DNA of 64,000 nucleotides from Lachnospiraceae bacterium (GCA_015057665.1 SVDY01000001.1:1-64000), one strand, 5' to 3'; numbered from the stretch's first letter, positions 25,080 through 35,354 are shown. Numbers and translations: made by a program. The notes: generated from the sequence alone by a model not told the origin.

Positions 25080-26690
25080 TTAATTTTTGAAAAGCGTACT
25101 TAAAATACCACGTCCAAGGGCAGCACCGATATTGCCGCCAAGCTTCTTTCCGAACTTACCGCCAATGGCATTACCGATGGTATTTCCCACTTCACGGCCG
25201 ATGGTTCCCGTAGCAGAACTTGCTACTTTCTTCATGGCACTCTTCTTTTCTTTTTCTTTCTTTTCTTTCGCTTTTTCTTCTGCTTTTCTGGCAGCCTCTT
25301 CCTCTTTGGCTTTTTTCTTTGCTGCAGCAGCTTCTTCTTTTGCCTGCTGTTTTGCAGCCGCTGCTGCTTCTGCTTCCTGCTGTTCCTCTAATTCTTCCTG
25401 AGCAACTTTTTTCTCAAGCATCTCATAGGCCGATTCTCTGTCCAGCACCTGAGAGTATTTTGGATAAAGCATTCCATTTGTCACCTGATAATTTCTATCT
25501 GTATCATCAAGCGGTCCCATCATACTCTGTGGTGGAAGAATGGTACACTGTTTTACCACCGTTGGAATACCCTTCTCATCAAGAACAGAGATAAGGGCTT
25601 CCCCTGTTCCAAGCGCTGTAAGTACTTCAAATGTATCAAAGTCAGGATTTTCGCGGAAGGATTCTGCCGCTGCCTTTGCTGCCTTTTGTTCTTTTGGTGT
25701 GTAAGCGCGAAGAGCATGTTGCACCTTATTGCCAAGCTGTCCAAGAACTCCGTCCGGAATATCCTGTGGGTTCTGTGTAATAAAGTAGATACCAACCCCT
25801 TTGGAGCGGATTAATTTTACTACCTGTTCGATTTTGGTAAGAAGTGTTTTGGAAGCATTGTCAAATAAAAGGTGGGCTTCGTCGAAGAAGAATACCATCT
25901 TAGGCTTCTCTCTGTCTCCCGCTTCCGGAAGTGTCTCAAATAATTCAGACATAAGCCAGAGCATAAACATGGAATAAGTAGTAGGGCTGTTGATCAGTTT
26001 CTGGCAGTCAAGAACCTGAATCATTCCTTTGCCGTTGCAGTCTGTGCATAACCAGTCTGTAATGCTTAATGCAGGTTCTCCAAAGAAATAATCGCCGCCT
26101 TCTGCTTCCATGGCTACAACGGCTCTTGTAATTGCCGCAAGACTCTGTTTTGCCATGTTGCCGTATTCATCTGCATATTCCTTGGAATGTTCAGACACAT
26201 ACTGAATCATGGAACGAAGGTCCTTTGTATCTAAAAGTAACAGTCCTTCATCATCTGCAATCTTAAAAATAATGGTGAGAATGTCAGACTGAGTCTCATT
26301 AAGGTCAAGAATCTGGCTTAAAAGAAGCGGTCCCATCTCTGAGATCGTAGTACGAAGCGGCATACCCATCTCACCATATACATCCCAGTAGTTAGTTGGA
26401 TATGCTTTAAATCCGTAGCCGAATTCATCTAACTTCATCTCTTCCACACGCTTGTTTACGTTATCATTTTCCACACCTGTTTTGCACATGGCAGCAAGGT
26501 CGCCTTTTACGTCTGCTAAAAATACAGGTACGCCGCAGTCACTGAAAGATTCCGCCATGACTTTTAAAGTCACGGTCTTACCTGTTCCTGTTGCCCCTGC
26601 GATTAATCCATGGCGGTTGGCCATCTTTGGATAGATGTATACTTTCTCTTCACCGGATGTTCCAATCCAGATTTTATTATCCTGATACAT
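25080..26690 (-). CDS. HerA-like (DUF853) ATPase with glycine-rich tail
   Basis: A 536-aa protein of the DUF853/YjgR group, related to HerA/FtsK motor ATPases. Walker A is GATGTGKT (about 32-39), Walker B KMVFFFDEAHLLFD (about 260-273), followed by GVGIYFITQNPQDIPD and LGNKVQHALRAYTPKEQ. After the motor, an Ala/Glu/Lys-rich coiled coil (about 415-490) leads to a glycine-zipper tail (GREVGNTIGNAIGGKFGKK) that may touch membranes or drive assembly. The role of the family is unknown. It stands alone, divergent from the EVIT gene. Confidence 0.9.
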   Translation of the reverse strand: MYQDNKIWIGTSGEEKVYIYPKMANRHGLIAGATGTGKTVTLKVMAESFSDCGVPVFLADVKGDLAAMCKTGVENDNVNKRVEEMKLDEFGYGFKAYPTNYWDVYGEMGMPLRTTISEMGPLLLSQILDLNETQSDILTIIFKIADDEGLLLLDTKDLRSMIQYVSEHSKEYADEYGNMAKQSLAAITRAVVAMEAEGGDYFFGEPALSITDWLCTDCNGKGMIQVLDCQKLINSPTTYSMFMLWLMSELFETLPEAGDREKPKMVFFFDEAHLLFDNASKTLLTKIEQVVKLIRSKGVGIYFITQNPQDIPDGVLGQLGNKVQHALRAYTPKEQKAAKAAAESFRENPDFDTFEVLTALGTGEALISVLDEKGIPTVVKQCTILPPQSMMGPLDDTDRNYQVTNGMLYPKYSQVLDRESAYEMLEKKVAQEELEEQQEAEAAAAAKQQAKEEAAAAKKKAKEEEAARKAEEKAKEKKEKEKKSAMKKVASSATGTIGREVGNTIGNAIGGKFGKKLGGNIGAALGRGILSTLFKN

Positions 26691-26819
26691 AGTTTTTCCT
26701 CCTGTTTTCTAATCCGAACTTTTGATTCTGACATACAGAATCTTCTCCCTATTAATTTATCATGAATCCCATAATGTCTGCAACCGAAATCATGGAATAT
26801 GATTTTTCTCGAATTATCA

Positions 26820-26848
26820 TTGCAAGACGAATGAAAAACGACTATAAT
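26820..26848 (+). promoter_or_regulatory. Promoter of the EVIT gene
   Basis: TTGCAA (26820-26825), 17-base spacer, perfect TATAAT (26843-26848). Just upstream the imperfect repeat TGATTTTTCTCGAATTATCA (26800-26819) could be a weak metal-regulator site, but it is not convincing alone. Confidence 0.7.
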
Positions 26849-26931
26849 AGGTAAAATCAGGAAACAGAATGTATCGTCATGAAACAGCATTTCTGATAAA
26901 ACACTTTAGAGAAAATGACAGGAGGAATCAT

Positions 26932-27819
26932 ATGGAACGAACACAGAACGTATCAGAGCAGTCCCTTGCTACCATCCGCAAGATGCAGCAGAGCGAACTG
27001 ACAGAAAGTGTCATCTATGAAGAGATTGCCAAATTTGCAAAAGGCATCGAAAACAAAGAAACTCTTCTCCGCCTTGCAAAGGAAGAAAGAGCCCACTATG
27101 AAATCTGGAAAGGCTACACCGGTATTGACATGAAACCGGAGAAAGCCAAAGTACTCAAATACAAACTTCTCGCAAGAATCTTAGGATTTACCTTTGCCGT
27201 AAAACTCATGGAAAACGGCGAAGAAAACGCCCAGGCGGAATATGAATTATTAAAAGATGAAGTTCCGGAAAGCATTCACATCCGTGAACAGGAGATGGAA
27301 CATGAAACTTCCCTTCTTGGAATGTTGGATGAAGAACGCCTTCAGTATGTAGGCAGCATGGTATTAGGTCTTAATGATGCTTTAGTAGAACTTACCGGTT
27401 CCCTTGCCGGCTTCACATTTGCCATGCAGAACACAAGACTCATCGCCTTATCCGGCCTGATTCTTGGAATCTCTGCTACTTTCTCCATGGCATCCAGTGA
27501 ATTTTTGGCAGCCAGAAGTGAAGGCAGGACAGATGCCTTAAAATCATGCGCATACACCGGTATCGCTTATCTGATCACTGTAGTGCTGCTGATCGCACCA
27601 TATCTTATCTTTGGTAATGCCAACTATATCGCTGCTCTCATCTGTATGCTTGTGATTGTAATTTTAATCATTGCAGGATTTACATATTACACATCTGTTG
27701 CACAGGATCAGCCATTTAAATCAAGATTTCTTGAGATGGCGGGAATCAGTATTTCTGTTGCAGTGATTTCCTTTATTGTAGGTGTGCTTGCAAAGCAGTT
27801 CTTAGGATTAGATATCTAA
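26932..27819 (+). CDS. EVIT/MbfA-type iron transporter (ferritin-like + VIT1 domains)
   Basis: A 295-aa protein combining a ferritin-like N-domain (about 12-135; E25, EE30-31, E51-E-R-A-H55 and a later EQEMEHE) with a VIT1/CCC1 membrane domain of about five helices (about 145-295; GLNDALVELTGSLAGF, SMASSEFLAARSE). Such erythrin-vacuolar iron transporters (MbfA in rhizobia) export Fe2+ or Mn2+ at the membrane. The start is set at MERTQNVSEQ, which follows ACAGGAGGAATCAT. It has its own promoter and a long hairpin terminator; dps at 6 kb suggests the cell handles iron excess in more than one way. Confidence 0.9.
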   Translation: MERTQNVSEQSLATIRKMQQSELTESVIYEEIAKFAKGIENKETLLRLAKEERAHYEIWKGYTGIDMKPEKAKVLKYKLLARILGFTFAVKLMENGEENAQAEYELLKDEVPESIHIREQEMEHETSLLGMLDEERLQYVGSMVLGLNDALVELTGSLAGFTFAMQNTRLIALSGLILGISATFSMASSEFLAARSEGRTDALKSCAYTGIAYLITVVLLIAPYLIFGNANYIAALICMLVIVILIIAGFTYYTSVAQDQPFKSRFLEMAGISISVAVISFIVGVLAKQFLGLDI

Positions 27820-27842
27820 AAAATTAATATTTTAATTTTACG

Positions 27843-27948
27843 AAAAGAACCAGACTGAAAAAATGTTAAACCCCAAATGGGCTCCGTCAGCAAGTTGTTC
27901 TACGCATCATTTGATTGGTTCAACTTTTTTTCAGCCTGGTTCTTTTTT
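27843..27948 (+). terminator. Long foldback hairpin after the EVIT gene
   Basis: About 106 bases fold on themselves: GAACCAGACTGAAAAAATG pairs with the complementary sequence ending CAGCCTGGTTC, then AAACC/GGTT and CAAATG/CATTTG pair further inside; T7 follows. The apical loop contains CAAGTTGTTCTA, also present in the loop of the 261-bp foldback element at 48.7 kb. It probably terminates the EVIT transcript. Confidence 0.7.
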
Positions 27949-27957
27949 TAAGTTAAT

Positions 27958-28007
27958 CTTTCAATTCTCGTTCGCAAGACTTGACGCAGAACCCGTCTCA
28001 CATCGGA
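27958..28007 (+). repeat. Dispersed 50-bp hairpin repeat, copy C
   Basis: Aligns without gaps to copies A (46699-46748, minus) and B (32820-32869, plus): TTCAATTCTCGTTCGCAAGA then CTTGACGC and later CACATC. It lies in the convergent region between the EVIT and fused ABC genes. Confidence 0.5.
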
Positions 28008-28084
28008 TATATTTTTTATTATCGGTGTTTTAGAATGAATCCTTTTGAGCAATCATATTTCTGCAACAACCATATCAAGTTCCA

Positions 28085-31000
28085 CTATTCACTTCGTAAA
28101 GCCAATACCGGATCTTTCTTGGCTGCCTGTCTGGATGGAATGAGACCGCCAATTAAGGTAAGGATTACACTTAAGATAACCAGAGTCACGCCGCCCTGTA
28201 CCGGAAGGAGGGCTACAATATCCGTATTGCCTGTTACGGAATGAATGATATGGTTAATCGGCGGCAGCAATGCCAGGGTAACAAGGATACCAAGTAAACC
28301 TGCACAAAGACCTACGATGAATGTCTCCGCATTGAAGATGGAAGAGATATTCTTCTTGGAAGCACCGATGGCACGAAGTACACCGATTTCTTTTGTTCTC
28401 TCCAGTACAGAGATATAAGTGATAATACCGATCATGATAGAGGAAACGACGAGGGAAATGCTGACGAAAGCAATCAGTACATAACTTACACTGTCTACGA
28501 TCGTCTTTACGGAGGACATTAAAAGTCCGGTAATATCTGTGTATTTTACGACTTTTTCTTCATCTGCCGCTTCCATATCTTCATTATAGGCATCCAGGAA
28601 TTCAATGAAGGATTCTTTTGCCTCAAAATCCTTAAAATAGAAGGAAATTGTGGATGGATCTTCCATATCCTGATAACCAAGTGCCAAAAGGTTTGTATTG
28701 GCATTTAATTCTACACTGCTTGCTGTCATGGCTTCCATAATTCTGGAAAGTTCATCTTCAGAAAGCTCAAAGTTAAACGCTCCTGCAATCTTATCTTCAT
28801 CCACATTGAAGGCATCCGCCATGGTTCCCATCAGTCCGGCTGTCAGTTCTCCGACTTTTGTCAAAATGTTTTTCTGCATGACTGCTTCTGTCATCTTTGC
28901 GGCAAGCTGATCTGCCATTCCTGCCACCATCTCCTGAGAGAGGAACTGTTCCAGCATCGGTTCTACCATATCAGGCACCAAAACAGCGGTAAGGTCTTCT
29001 GCTGTCTGGTCCATGGCACCCATGGAGATATAGGACTGAAGCAATCCTTTTAATAATTCAGAAAACATGGAGGCAAACACATCCTGAGGAATCATATATT
29101 CTGCCTCTAACGCAGCCAAGGCATCCTTTGTGCTGTTTAAAGCCATATGGTCATTTACCACAGTTTCTACCTGACTCATGGAGATCGTTGCTCCGCCGCC
29201 AAGCATCGGATTGGCATTGGCTTCGATATAATTATGGAACAGATCAGAAGCAATCGTAGTAAGTGCCGTGTTAAATGCAGTCTTTGCTGCCGTTGTATCT
29301 GTAGTGATAGAAGAAGAAATCTCTGTCATATAGCCCTGTGTCATTTCTGAAATATCTTTCTCATCAATCTTTACATTAAATGCTTCGGAAAGCATCTCCG
29401 TATCGATAGAGATCATATCCTGGAAATCCAGTCCTTCTTCTTCCGTATCATCATCAAAACGCTTGTTTCGGAAAACATCAATCTCTTCCTCTTCCATCTG
29501 TTTTTTCACGATTTCAGATTCAGAAGCCGTCTGAATCACATATTCTGTTAACTGTTTTGTATAGGCAACACCTGGAGTAAGGCTTGAAGAGCTGCTGCCT
29601 TCTTTTCCACACATAATGCCCACAATCTTTAAATTTGGAGAATTGTCATAGACACCCTGCATGAACTCTTTATCATCTGTCATATCCTCGTATAATTCAT
29701 ATTCACTGTTATATTTATAAGTATCAGATGCATCGATAATCTTATATTCCAGATTTAACAAATCCTCATAAGTAAACTCCAGAGGCTCTCCCGGCTTCTC
29801 TACTTTATCTCCTGCCATAACTGTGGATAGCATATCTTTTAATTCCTCATTGGAACGCAGGCCAAGACTGTAAACTAAAAGATCCGGCATGCCGTTCGGT
29901 TCCTGAAGGACAAGGATGGCTTCATCATATGCTTCCGGCCAGCGTCCTGCAAGCACGTCGTACTGTTCTACCAAGGTCTCCCTGTCGTCGATCATTTCAT
30001 AAAAGATAGAGGAAGAACTGCCCGCCATCATCATAGCACTTGCACTGCTGCCGCCGCTTAAAGCAGAAATCATGGAGCTTGGATTAAACTGGGTAAGTTT
30101 CCCTGTGCTGTCTTTTCCATAGATAAGAGGGCTGACACTATACTGATATCGAATCAGAGTCGTAAGCTCATCGACTGTCTCATTTTCCTTCTCCAGATAT
30201 TGTTTAAAACTCTTTAGATCATTTTTGCCGATTTCAGAAAACATAGTACTAATGTGCTGCCGTTCTCTTACCACATCTCCGGCCACAGCTTCCCCGGCCT
30301 CCGTGATCATTGTAAGGAGCGCTGAGGTCACATCCGCAGTCTCTGAAGTAAGAGTAAGTGGATAGGAAGTCAGCGTATCTTCCTGAATCTTATCGATGTA
30401 ATTCTGGAATCCTGTGGATAAAGAAAGAATCAATGCAATACCAATAATACCGATGGACCCTGCAAATGCAGTAAGCAGGGTACGTCCTTTCTTTGTCAGC
30501 AGATTGTTAAAACTAAGTGCCATCGCTGTAAAGAAAGACATGGATGCTTTGCCCAGATTCTTATGTTCCGGCGGTGCCATCTTAGCCATATCCGGGTTAA
30601 ACGGATTGCTGTCATCTATAATCTTACCGTCACGAAGTTTTACAATTCGAGTAGAGTATTCCTCTGCCAGTTCCGGATTATGGGTTACCATAATAACAAG
30701 GCGGTCTTTTGCAACCTGTTTTAAAAGATCCATAACCTGAACGCTGGTCTCTGTATCAAGGGCTCCTGTAGGCTCATCGGCAAGAAGGATATCCGGGTTA
30801 TTTACAAGGGCTCTTGCAATGGCAACTCGCTGCATCTGTCCGCCGGACATCTGATTGGGTCTTTTATGAGCCTGTTCTTTTAAGCCTACCTGGTCAAGGG
30901 CTTCCAAGGCACGTCTCTTTCTCTCCTTCTTGGAAATGCCGCCAATGGTAAGTGCCAGTTCTACATTAGCAAGGACAGTCTGATGAGGAATCAGGTTATA

Positions 31001-31273
31001 ACTTTGGAATACGAAACCAATGGTATGGTTTCGATAGGAATCCCAGTCCCTGTCTTTGTAATTCCTGGTTGATACATTATTGATGATCAAATCTCCGCTG
31101 TCATAACGGTCAAGACCGCCAACAATGTTGAGAAGGGTCGTCTTACCGGAACCGGATGGTCCGAGGATGGATACAAACTCGTTATCCCTGAAATTCAGGC
31201 TCACATCATTTAATGCGTTCTGAACCAGATCACCGGTCTTATATTGCTTGGATATATTTTTAATCTGAAGCAT
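28085..31273 (-). CDS. MacB-like fused ABC ATPase-permease
   Basis: A 1062-aa single-chain transporter. The N-terminal ATPase (1-230) has Walker A GPSGSGKT, signature MSGGQMQR, Walker [13 protein letters not shown] and [10 protein letters not shown]. One membrane helix (about 262-285, [20 protein letters not shown]) leads to a large extracellular domain of about 600 residues, rich in Ser, Thr, Glu and Met, then three C-terminal FtsX helices (about 925-1050) with [16 protein letters not shown]. This architecture is common in Clostridia and is of the mechanotransmission (MacB) type. The substrate is unknown. It is monocistronic. Confidence 0.92.
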   Translation of the reverse strand: MLQIKNISKQYKTGDLVQNALNDVSLNFRDNEFVSILGPSGSGKTTLLNIVGGLDRYDSGDLIINNVSTRNYKDRDWDSYRNHTIGFVFQSYNLIPHQTVLANVELALTIGGISKKERKRRALEALDQVGLKEQAHKRPNQMSGGQMQRVAIARALVNNPDILLADEPTGALDTETSVQVMDLLKQVAKDRLVIMVTHNPELAEEYSTRIVKLRDGKIIDDSNPFNPDMAKMAPPEHKNLGKASMSFFTAMALSFNNLLTKKGRTLLTAFAGSIGIIGIALILSLSTGFQNYIDKIQEDTLTSYPLTLTSETADVTSALLTMITEAGEAVAGDVVRERQHISTMFSEIGKNDLKSFKQYLEKENETVDELTTLIRYQYSVSPLIYGKDSTGKLTQFNPSSMISALSGGSSASAMMMAGSSSSIFYEMIDDRETLVEQYDVLAGRWPEAYDEAILVLQEPNGMPDLLVYSLGLRSNEELKDMLSTVMAGDKVEKPGEPLEFTYEDLLNLEYKIIDASDTYKYNSEYELYEDMTDDKEFMQGVYDNSPNLKIVGIMCGKEGSSSSSLTPGVAYTKQLTEYVIQTASESEIVKKQMEEEEIDVFRNKRFDDDTEEEGLDFQDMISIDTEMLSEAFNVKIDEKDISEMTQGYMTEISSSITTDTTAAKTAFNTALTTIASDLFHNYIEANANPMLGGGATISMSQVETVVNDHMALNSTKDALAALEAEYMIPQDVFASMFSELLKGLLQSYISMGAMDQTAEDLTAVLVPDMVEPMLEQFLSQEMVAGMADQLAAKMTEAVMQKNILTKVGELTAGLMGTMADAFNVDEDKIAGAFNFELSEDELSRIMEAMTASSVELNANTNLLALGYQDMEDPSTISFYFKDFEAKESFIEFLDAYNEDMEAADEEKVVKYTDITGLLMSSVKTIVDSVSYVLIAFVSISLVVSSIMIGIITYISVLERTKEIGVLRAIGASKKNISSIFNAETFIVGLCAGLLGILVTLALLPPINHIIHSVTGNTDIVALLPVQGGVTLVILSVILTLIGGLIPSRQAAKKDPVLALRSE

Positions 31274-31498
31274 TCTGTTCTCCTTTTTATATTTATTTCG
31301 TTTTTATATTTATTTCATCTGGGTATGTTTATTCTAAAACTTTTCTGCCCAAATCACAATATGCTGCATCCGTCATATTTCTTACGATTTTACTATACTT
31401 TTACATTGTTTTCAATTAAACTAATCTGCATTTCACACATTCTTTAGAATTTGCTTTACCCTTACAAAAATCCCGCTGTTTTATGACAAACACAAACG

Positions 31499-31538
31499 AA
31501 AAAGAAGTAAAACACATCTGCATTTTACTTCTTTTTTC
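31499..31538. terminator. Bidirectional terminator after the lipoprotein amidase
   Basis: GAAGTAAAA (31504-31512) / TTTTACTTC (31523-31531) flanked by A5 and T6, 30 bases past the amidase stop at 31568. Confidence 0.85.
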
Positions 31539-31567
31539 ATGTTATTATGCTTTCTATGATTCAATGT

Positions 31568-32791
31568 CTAAAAACCAAAATATGCATCCATTCCATTGGC
31601 AATTCCCTGCACCATGTTATTCTGCATGTTAGAATCCTGCATAGCTTTATCTTCTTCTCCATTGCTCATAAAACCAAGTTCAATAATGGTCACCGGTATT
31701 TCACTCCAGTTAATTCCCGTCATAGTATCGTTGGTCTTCATACCACGGTTTTTAAAACCGGTCGCCTTGCAATAAGCATTGATCACACATTTGCCAAGCT
31801 TCTGGCTGGCACTTGCCAGATGACTTACATAAGGGTTGGAGGAAGAAGGCGAAAGCGTCTCTGCTCCTCTTACAGAAGAATTATCAGAACTATTGGCATG
31901 GATACGGATCACCGCATCCGCTCCAACAGAATTGCCGTATTCTGCTCTTTCTTTATTGCTTATATTTACATCATGGCCTGTCCGGGTCATATACACCGTG
32001 TATCCTCGATTCTGAAGCTCTGTCTTCAGCTTCATGGAAATATCCAGGTTGAGCACATATTCCGTCACACCGGTGGCAACACCTGTTGTCCCGTAAGTTA
32101 CACGTGCTTTCATCGTACTTGATCCCGGTCCGTTCGGTTCTTTTGTACTGTCGCCTTTTCTCTGATGTCCCGGATCAATGACTACGACTGCACTGTTTGG
32201 ATTTCTGTGCTGGCCCGGAATGGCTTCTACTTTAGAACCGCCCTGCTCCTTATTCGAAGCGGTTGTATCTTCCTGTCTGGCTGTGGTTGGATCTGCCGGC
32301 TTTTCTTTGGCAATGTATTGTGCACTGACATAACCTGCCGTATCCCCTGCCTTTACCAGCGCCCAGCCGTCTTTTTCTTCGTATTTCTTAATTTCCGTTC
32401 CTCTTTTTAAAACTTTTAATACTTCACTTGAGGTATTTGGAGCTTTACGCAAGTTAAGTGTGGAAGCTGTTGTCCAAACCTTTACAGCCTTTGATTCATC
32501 CAGTACAACTTCTTTTTCTTCTTCTGTTGAAGCGGACTGTTCTTCTTTGGTTGCCGCTTCTTCCGTGGTTGTCACCTCTTCTGTTGAAGATTCCGGCATT
32601 TCTTCCGTTCCTTCTGCTCCATCGGTACTTTCCTCTGTCTTACTGTTTTCATCTGCCGGCATCTGAGTTTCCGTTGTAACCCCGCTGTCTATCCCTTCCA
32701 AATCTGATTCACTGGCATTTTGTCCAAAACATCCGGTCATCAGAACAAGCAGAAGCAAAACCGCCAAAATACTTAAAAATCTTTTTTTCAT
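31568..32791 (-). CDS. SH3b N-acetylmuramoyl-L-alanine amidase lipoprotein
   Basis: A 407-aa exported wall hydrolase. A lipoprotein signal (LLLLVLMTGC, lipid-bearing C21) is followed by a Thr/Ser/Glu-rich linker (about 25-90), a bacterial SH3 domain (about 95-155, TLNLRKAPNTSSEVLKVLKR) and an Amidase_3 domain (about 190-405). Zinc ligands lie in VVIDPGH, TEYVLN and RIHANSSD, and the catalytic Glu in IIELGFMSN. The start at MKKRFLSIL follows TTGGAGCG. It cuts the lactoyl-Ala bond of peptidoglycan at the outer face of the membrane. It is separate from the sigma/anti-sigma pair upstream, with a hairpin repeat in between. Confidence 0.92.
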   Translation of the reverse strand: MKKRFLSILAVLLLLVLMTGCFGQNASESDLEGIDSGVTTETQMPADENSKTEESTDGAEGTEEMPESSTEEVTTTEEAATKEEQSASTEEEKEVVLDESKAVKVWTTASTLNLRKAPNTSSEVLKVLKRGTEIKKYEEKDGWALVKAGDTAGYVSAQYIAKEKPADPTTARQEDTTASNKEQGGSKVEAIPGQHRNPNSAVVVIDPGHQRKGDSTKEPNGPGSSTMKARVTYGTTGVATGVTEYVLNLDISMKLKTELQNRGYTVYMTRTGHDVNISNKERAEYGNSVGADAVIRIHANSSDNSSVRGAETLSPSSSNPYVSHLASASQKLGKCVINAYCKATGFKNRGMKTNDTMTGINWSEIPVTIIELGFMSNGEEDKAMQDSNMQNNMVQGIANGMDAYFGF

Positions 32792-32819
32792 TTTATCACG
32801 CTCCAATTTTATTGTTTCT

Positions 32820-32869
32820 GATTCAAGTCCCGCGAGCGAGACTTGACGAAAGAGTTATCCCACATCTCA
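32820..32869 (+). repeat. Dispersed 50-bp hairpin repeat, copy B
   Basis: Starts GATTCAAGTCCCGCGAGCGA and continues GACTTGACG and ATCCCACATC. The first 22 bases form CAAGTC(C/T)CGC / GCGAGACTTG. It lies between the amidase start and the end of the anti-sigma gene, so it may lie in the 3' region of that operon. Confidence 0.6.
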
Positions 32870-32899
32870 TTTTTTACGATAAAATGATTATACTACACT

Positions 32900-34099
32900 T
32901 TATTTGGACAGAACAGATAATTTTGCATCTTTTATATTAGCATAAGTAATCTCGCCGCTTTCCACCATAGCAAGAAAATCCTCTTGTGTAATCCTTCCAT
33001 AAAGACCAATAGACCAAAGACCTTCTGTATTGATTTCATCAAACCGTCTTTTTATCTGCTCCCTTTTTCGAATCAGCTGATTGTTAAAAACGCCGGATTC
33101 TCCTTCCACAACTGATAAGAATTCCGGATTGTCGTATAAAATCTGAAGTCTGGACAGATAACACTGCTCAAGCTGTTCTTCTGTCACTTCTCCGTCACTA
33201 TATTCCAGAATCAGATTCGGATAGATTTCATTTGTCTCCTCTGTCAAAGCATAACCAAAATTTGTGGTAAGGCGGATTCCATCAAAAGTTCCACCCAAAA
33301 CCTGCACATCTGAATCCATGGCAATCCAGCCAAAGTCAGAATCCGGGTAGCTTCTGATAAAATCCAGAGCATCTTTAAGATTTCGCACTTCATCAAAACA
33401 AACATTAGCATAGATCACCGCGGATTCGGGAAGTTTTTCAATTTCGGCCATTCTCTTTTCATCCATGTCCCATATTTCTCTTACGTAATCAATCTCCTTT
33501 TCCCACTTGCTGTCATTATAAAAATCCCATACATAATGTGACAAATGATGTTCTTCTGTTAAAGCTTCTACTGAATAACGGTTCTGGTTGATTTCAAAGA
33601 CCGTATTGTAACGGCCGTCAATATGAAGAGGTTCATAAATATCCTGAATCTTTGCATACATATGATAGGAACCAAAACCTTCCTTTTCATTTTGACTTTC
33701 TAACGGCCAGTAAGTTTTCCCGGCAAAGTGAAGCCCCGTATAAATATCCATAAGAAAATGGAAGTCAGAATGCACCATATATCCCTCTTCCGCTTCCTTC
33801 ACATATCTGCTTGGTTTCATAGGATTATAAAAAAAGGAATCAAAAAGAAGGGAGGTAACGAACAGTATGACAGCTCCCGCTAAAACAGTTAGAATAATCC
33901 CACGAAATACTTTCCTGTTGATCTGTTTATCCACAGCTTTTTTCAATTTTCTGGAAAGGGAAATATCACTCTTATCTATCGTCTCTGTAAACACTCCATC
34001 ATCCATATGCTTCTCGTCATTTCTATGTACAACCTTTTCTTTTAATTCTTCCAGATCTTCATCCAGAGACAAAAGCTTATCCAGATCTTTTTCGTTCAT
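32900..34099 (-). CDS. Membrane anti-sigma factor-like protein
   Basis: A 399-aa single-pass protein. A charged cytoplasmic N-domain (about 1-63) is followed by a membrane helix (about 65-90, GIILTVLAGAVILFVTSLLF) and an extracytoplasmic domain of about 300 residues ending in YGRITQEDFLAMVESGEITY. This layout matches the sigma-regulator N/C-domain anti-sigma proteins of Bacillota. Its ATG overlaps the stop of the ECF sigma gene by four bases, as expected for a cognate pair. The signal sensed outside the cell is unknown. Confidence 0.85.
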   Translation of the reverse strand: MNEKDLDKLLSLDEDLEELKEKVVHRNDEKHMDDGVFTETIDKSDISLSRKLKKAVDKQINRKVFRGIILTVLAGAVILFVTSLLFDSFFYNPMKPSRYVKEAEEGYMVHSDFHFLMDIYTGLHFAGKTYWPLESQNEKEGFGSYHMYAKIQDIYEPLHIDGRYNTVFEINQNRYSVEALTEEHHLSHYVWDFYNDSKWEKEIDYVREIWDMDEKRMAEIEKLPESAVIYANVCFDEVRNLKDALDFIRSYPDSDFGWIAMDSDVQVLGGTFDGIRLTTNFGYALTEETNEIYPNLILEYSDGEVTEEQLEQCYLSRLQILYDNPEFLSVVEGESGVFNNQLIRKREQIKRRFDEINTEGLWSIGLYGRITQEDFLAMVESGEITYANIKDAKLSVLSK

Positions 34100-34611
34100 T
34101 GGTCTTCCCCCTTTTCTTTCTCATACAACTCTATCAGTTTCTTTTTTACCCGGTGTTTGATGACTCGTACATTTGATACTGTCAGGTTCAGTATTTTCCC
34201 CGTCTCCTCATCATTCAGTTCATGAAAGGATGACAGAATCATGACCTGACGTTCTTTGTCCGGCAGCTGGTAAATCTGATGATAAAGCCATCTCTTTTCT
34301 TCCTGTCTGATGTATTCCTGCAAAATGTCTTCTGATGTCCGTGCCCATGCTTCCTCCCTGTCCCATTCCTGACCGGATTCTTTTCTTTTTACAAAACGTT
34401 TTTTATTATGATACGTATTGATGAATTCATTTCTTATGACTTTATAAATCCAGGCTTTAAAATTTCCATCCTCATAACAAAGAATCGCCTTAAGAAATGC
34501 ATTGGCCACCAGATCTTCTGCATCTTCCTTATTTTTCGTTAAAGAAAGGGCGAACAAGAACAATGTCCGATAATGCTGCTGATAATAGCAGATCAATTCA
34601 TCTTTTTCCAT
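34096..34611 (-). CDS. ECF-type RNA polymerase sigma factor
   Basis: A 171-aa extracytoplasmic-function sigma factor with only sigma-2 (about 5-75; LTKNKEDAEDLVANAFLKA and FKAWIYKVIRNEFINTYHNK) and sigma-4 (about 110-165; LPDKERQVMILSSFHELNDE and ILNLTVSNVRVIKHRVKKK). Start follows GAGGGGGGAATAAG. It is coupled to the membrane anti-sigma gene by an ATGA overlap, so release by an envelope signal is likely. Its target promoters cannot be named from this window; a classical autoregulatory AAC/CGT pair was not evident. Confidence 0.93.
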   Translation of the reverse strand: MEKDELICYYQQHYRTLFLFALSLTKNKEDAEDLVANAFLKAILCYEDGNFKAWIYKVIRNEFINTYHNKKRFVKRKESGQEWDREEAWARTSEDILQEYIRQEEKRWLYHQIYQLPDKERQVMILSSFHELNDEETGKILNLTVSNVRVIKHRVKKKLIELYEKEKGEDQ

Positions 34612-34675
34612 TCTTATTCCCCCCTCATTTCTTGCCTATAATGTTATAACAATTATATCGAAAAATAATTACACA

Positions 34676-35104
34676 CTAAAGAAATTTTTTCATCTGTTCC
34701 ATATTCCTTTCTTCCGTCTCTAACAGCCGTTGTGCCAAGGCACGCACCTCTTTATCATTACCGGTAAATTCTCTCATATTTCTGATTATCTTTGTAACTC
34801 CCATGGCACTGCCCTGATACATCATTTCAGCCAGATGTTCTTCCGAATCATCCTTCATGGTTTTCATGATGGTCATAGTCTTACTTCCCATTTTAGCCAT
34901 AGCATTAATATCTTCCGGAGATGCCTTTTTTAACTCAAGCATCCTGTCTGCTTCTGTACAGATATTTTTGTATTCCTCTTTTTGTATTTCCAAAGCCTTT
35001 CTAAAGTCTTCCCCTTTTGTAATTGGTAAAATTTCGTCAATCCCCTCACATCCCATTCTGCAGGTCTTTCTCACAGATTGAAGCATTTCAATATCATTGA
35101 GCAT
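34676..35104 (-). CDS. Uncharacterised helical protein (142 aa)
   Basis: A soluble, almost wholly helical protein rich in Met, Glu and Lys, starting MLNDIEMLQSVRKTCRMGCE after AAAGGAGATATTT. It looks like a four-helix bundle (helices around 1-20, 30-58, 62-88 and 92-140). It has two cysteines (C15, C19) near the N-terminus and no signal peptide. Several Glu/His positions could support a ferritin-like fold, but no clear metal motif is present. It ends 64 bases before the ECF sigma gene. I do not recognise a named family with confidence. Confidence 0.75.
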   Translation of the reverse strand: MLNDIEMLQSVRKTCRMGCEGIDEILPITKGEDFRKALEIQKEEYKNICTEADRMLELKKASPEDINAMAKMGSKTMTIMKTMKDDSEEHLAEMMYQGSAMGVTKIIRNMREFTGNDKEVRALAQRLLETEERNMEQMKKFL

Positions 35105-35293
35105 AAATATCTCCTTTCACACATAAGTTTTACAACAGTATTCCCGCAAACCTCAAATCTTAGCACAACATAATGTAGAAAAAACACTGTTAAACCTGTG
35201 ATTTTTTGCACAAAACTCAGAAAAAATTAAGAAATTTTTCATTTTTTTATCCCATTTTTTGAGCAATTTATTCAATAAATACCCCAAATTCCA

Positions 35294-35322
35294 TTGACAT
35301 ATTGTTCAAAATCATTTAAAAT
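35294..35322 (+). promoter_or_regulatory. Strong promoter of the unknown membrane protein
   Basis: TTGACA (35294-35299), 17-base spacer, TAAAAT (35317-35322). The 344-base region 35105-35448 also holds an A/T-rich upstream tract and two palindromes just downstream of the -10 box. Confidence 0.72.
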
Positions 35323-35328
35323 CAACCT

Positions 35329-35354
35329 ATGATGCATCATAAATCATATTTATG
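35329..35354. promoter_or_regulatory. Two overlapping palindromes at the transcription start
   Basis: The perfect 12-bp palindrome ATGATGCATCAT (35329-35340) overlaps CATAAAT-CAT-ATTTATG (35338-35354). They begin 7 bases after the -10 box, the place where a repressor would block initiation. No family consensus is matched. Confidence 0.45.
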
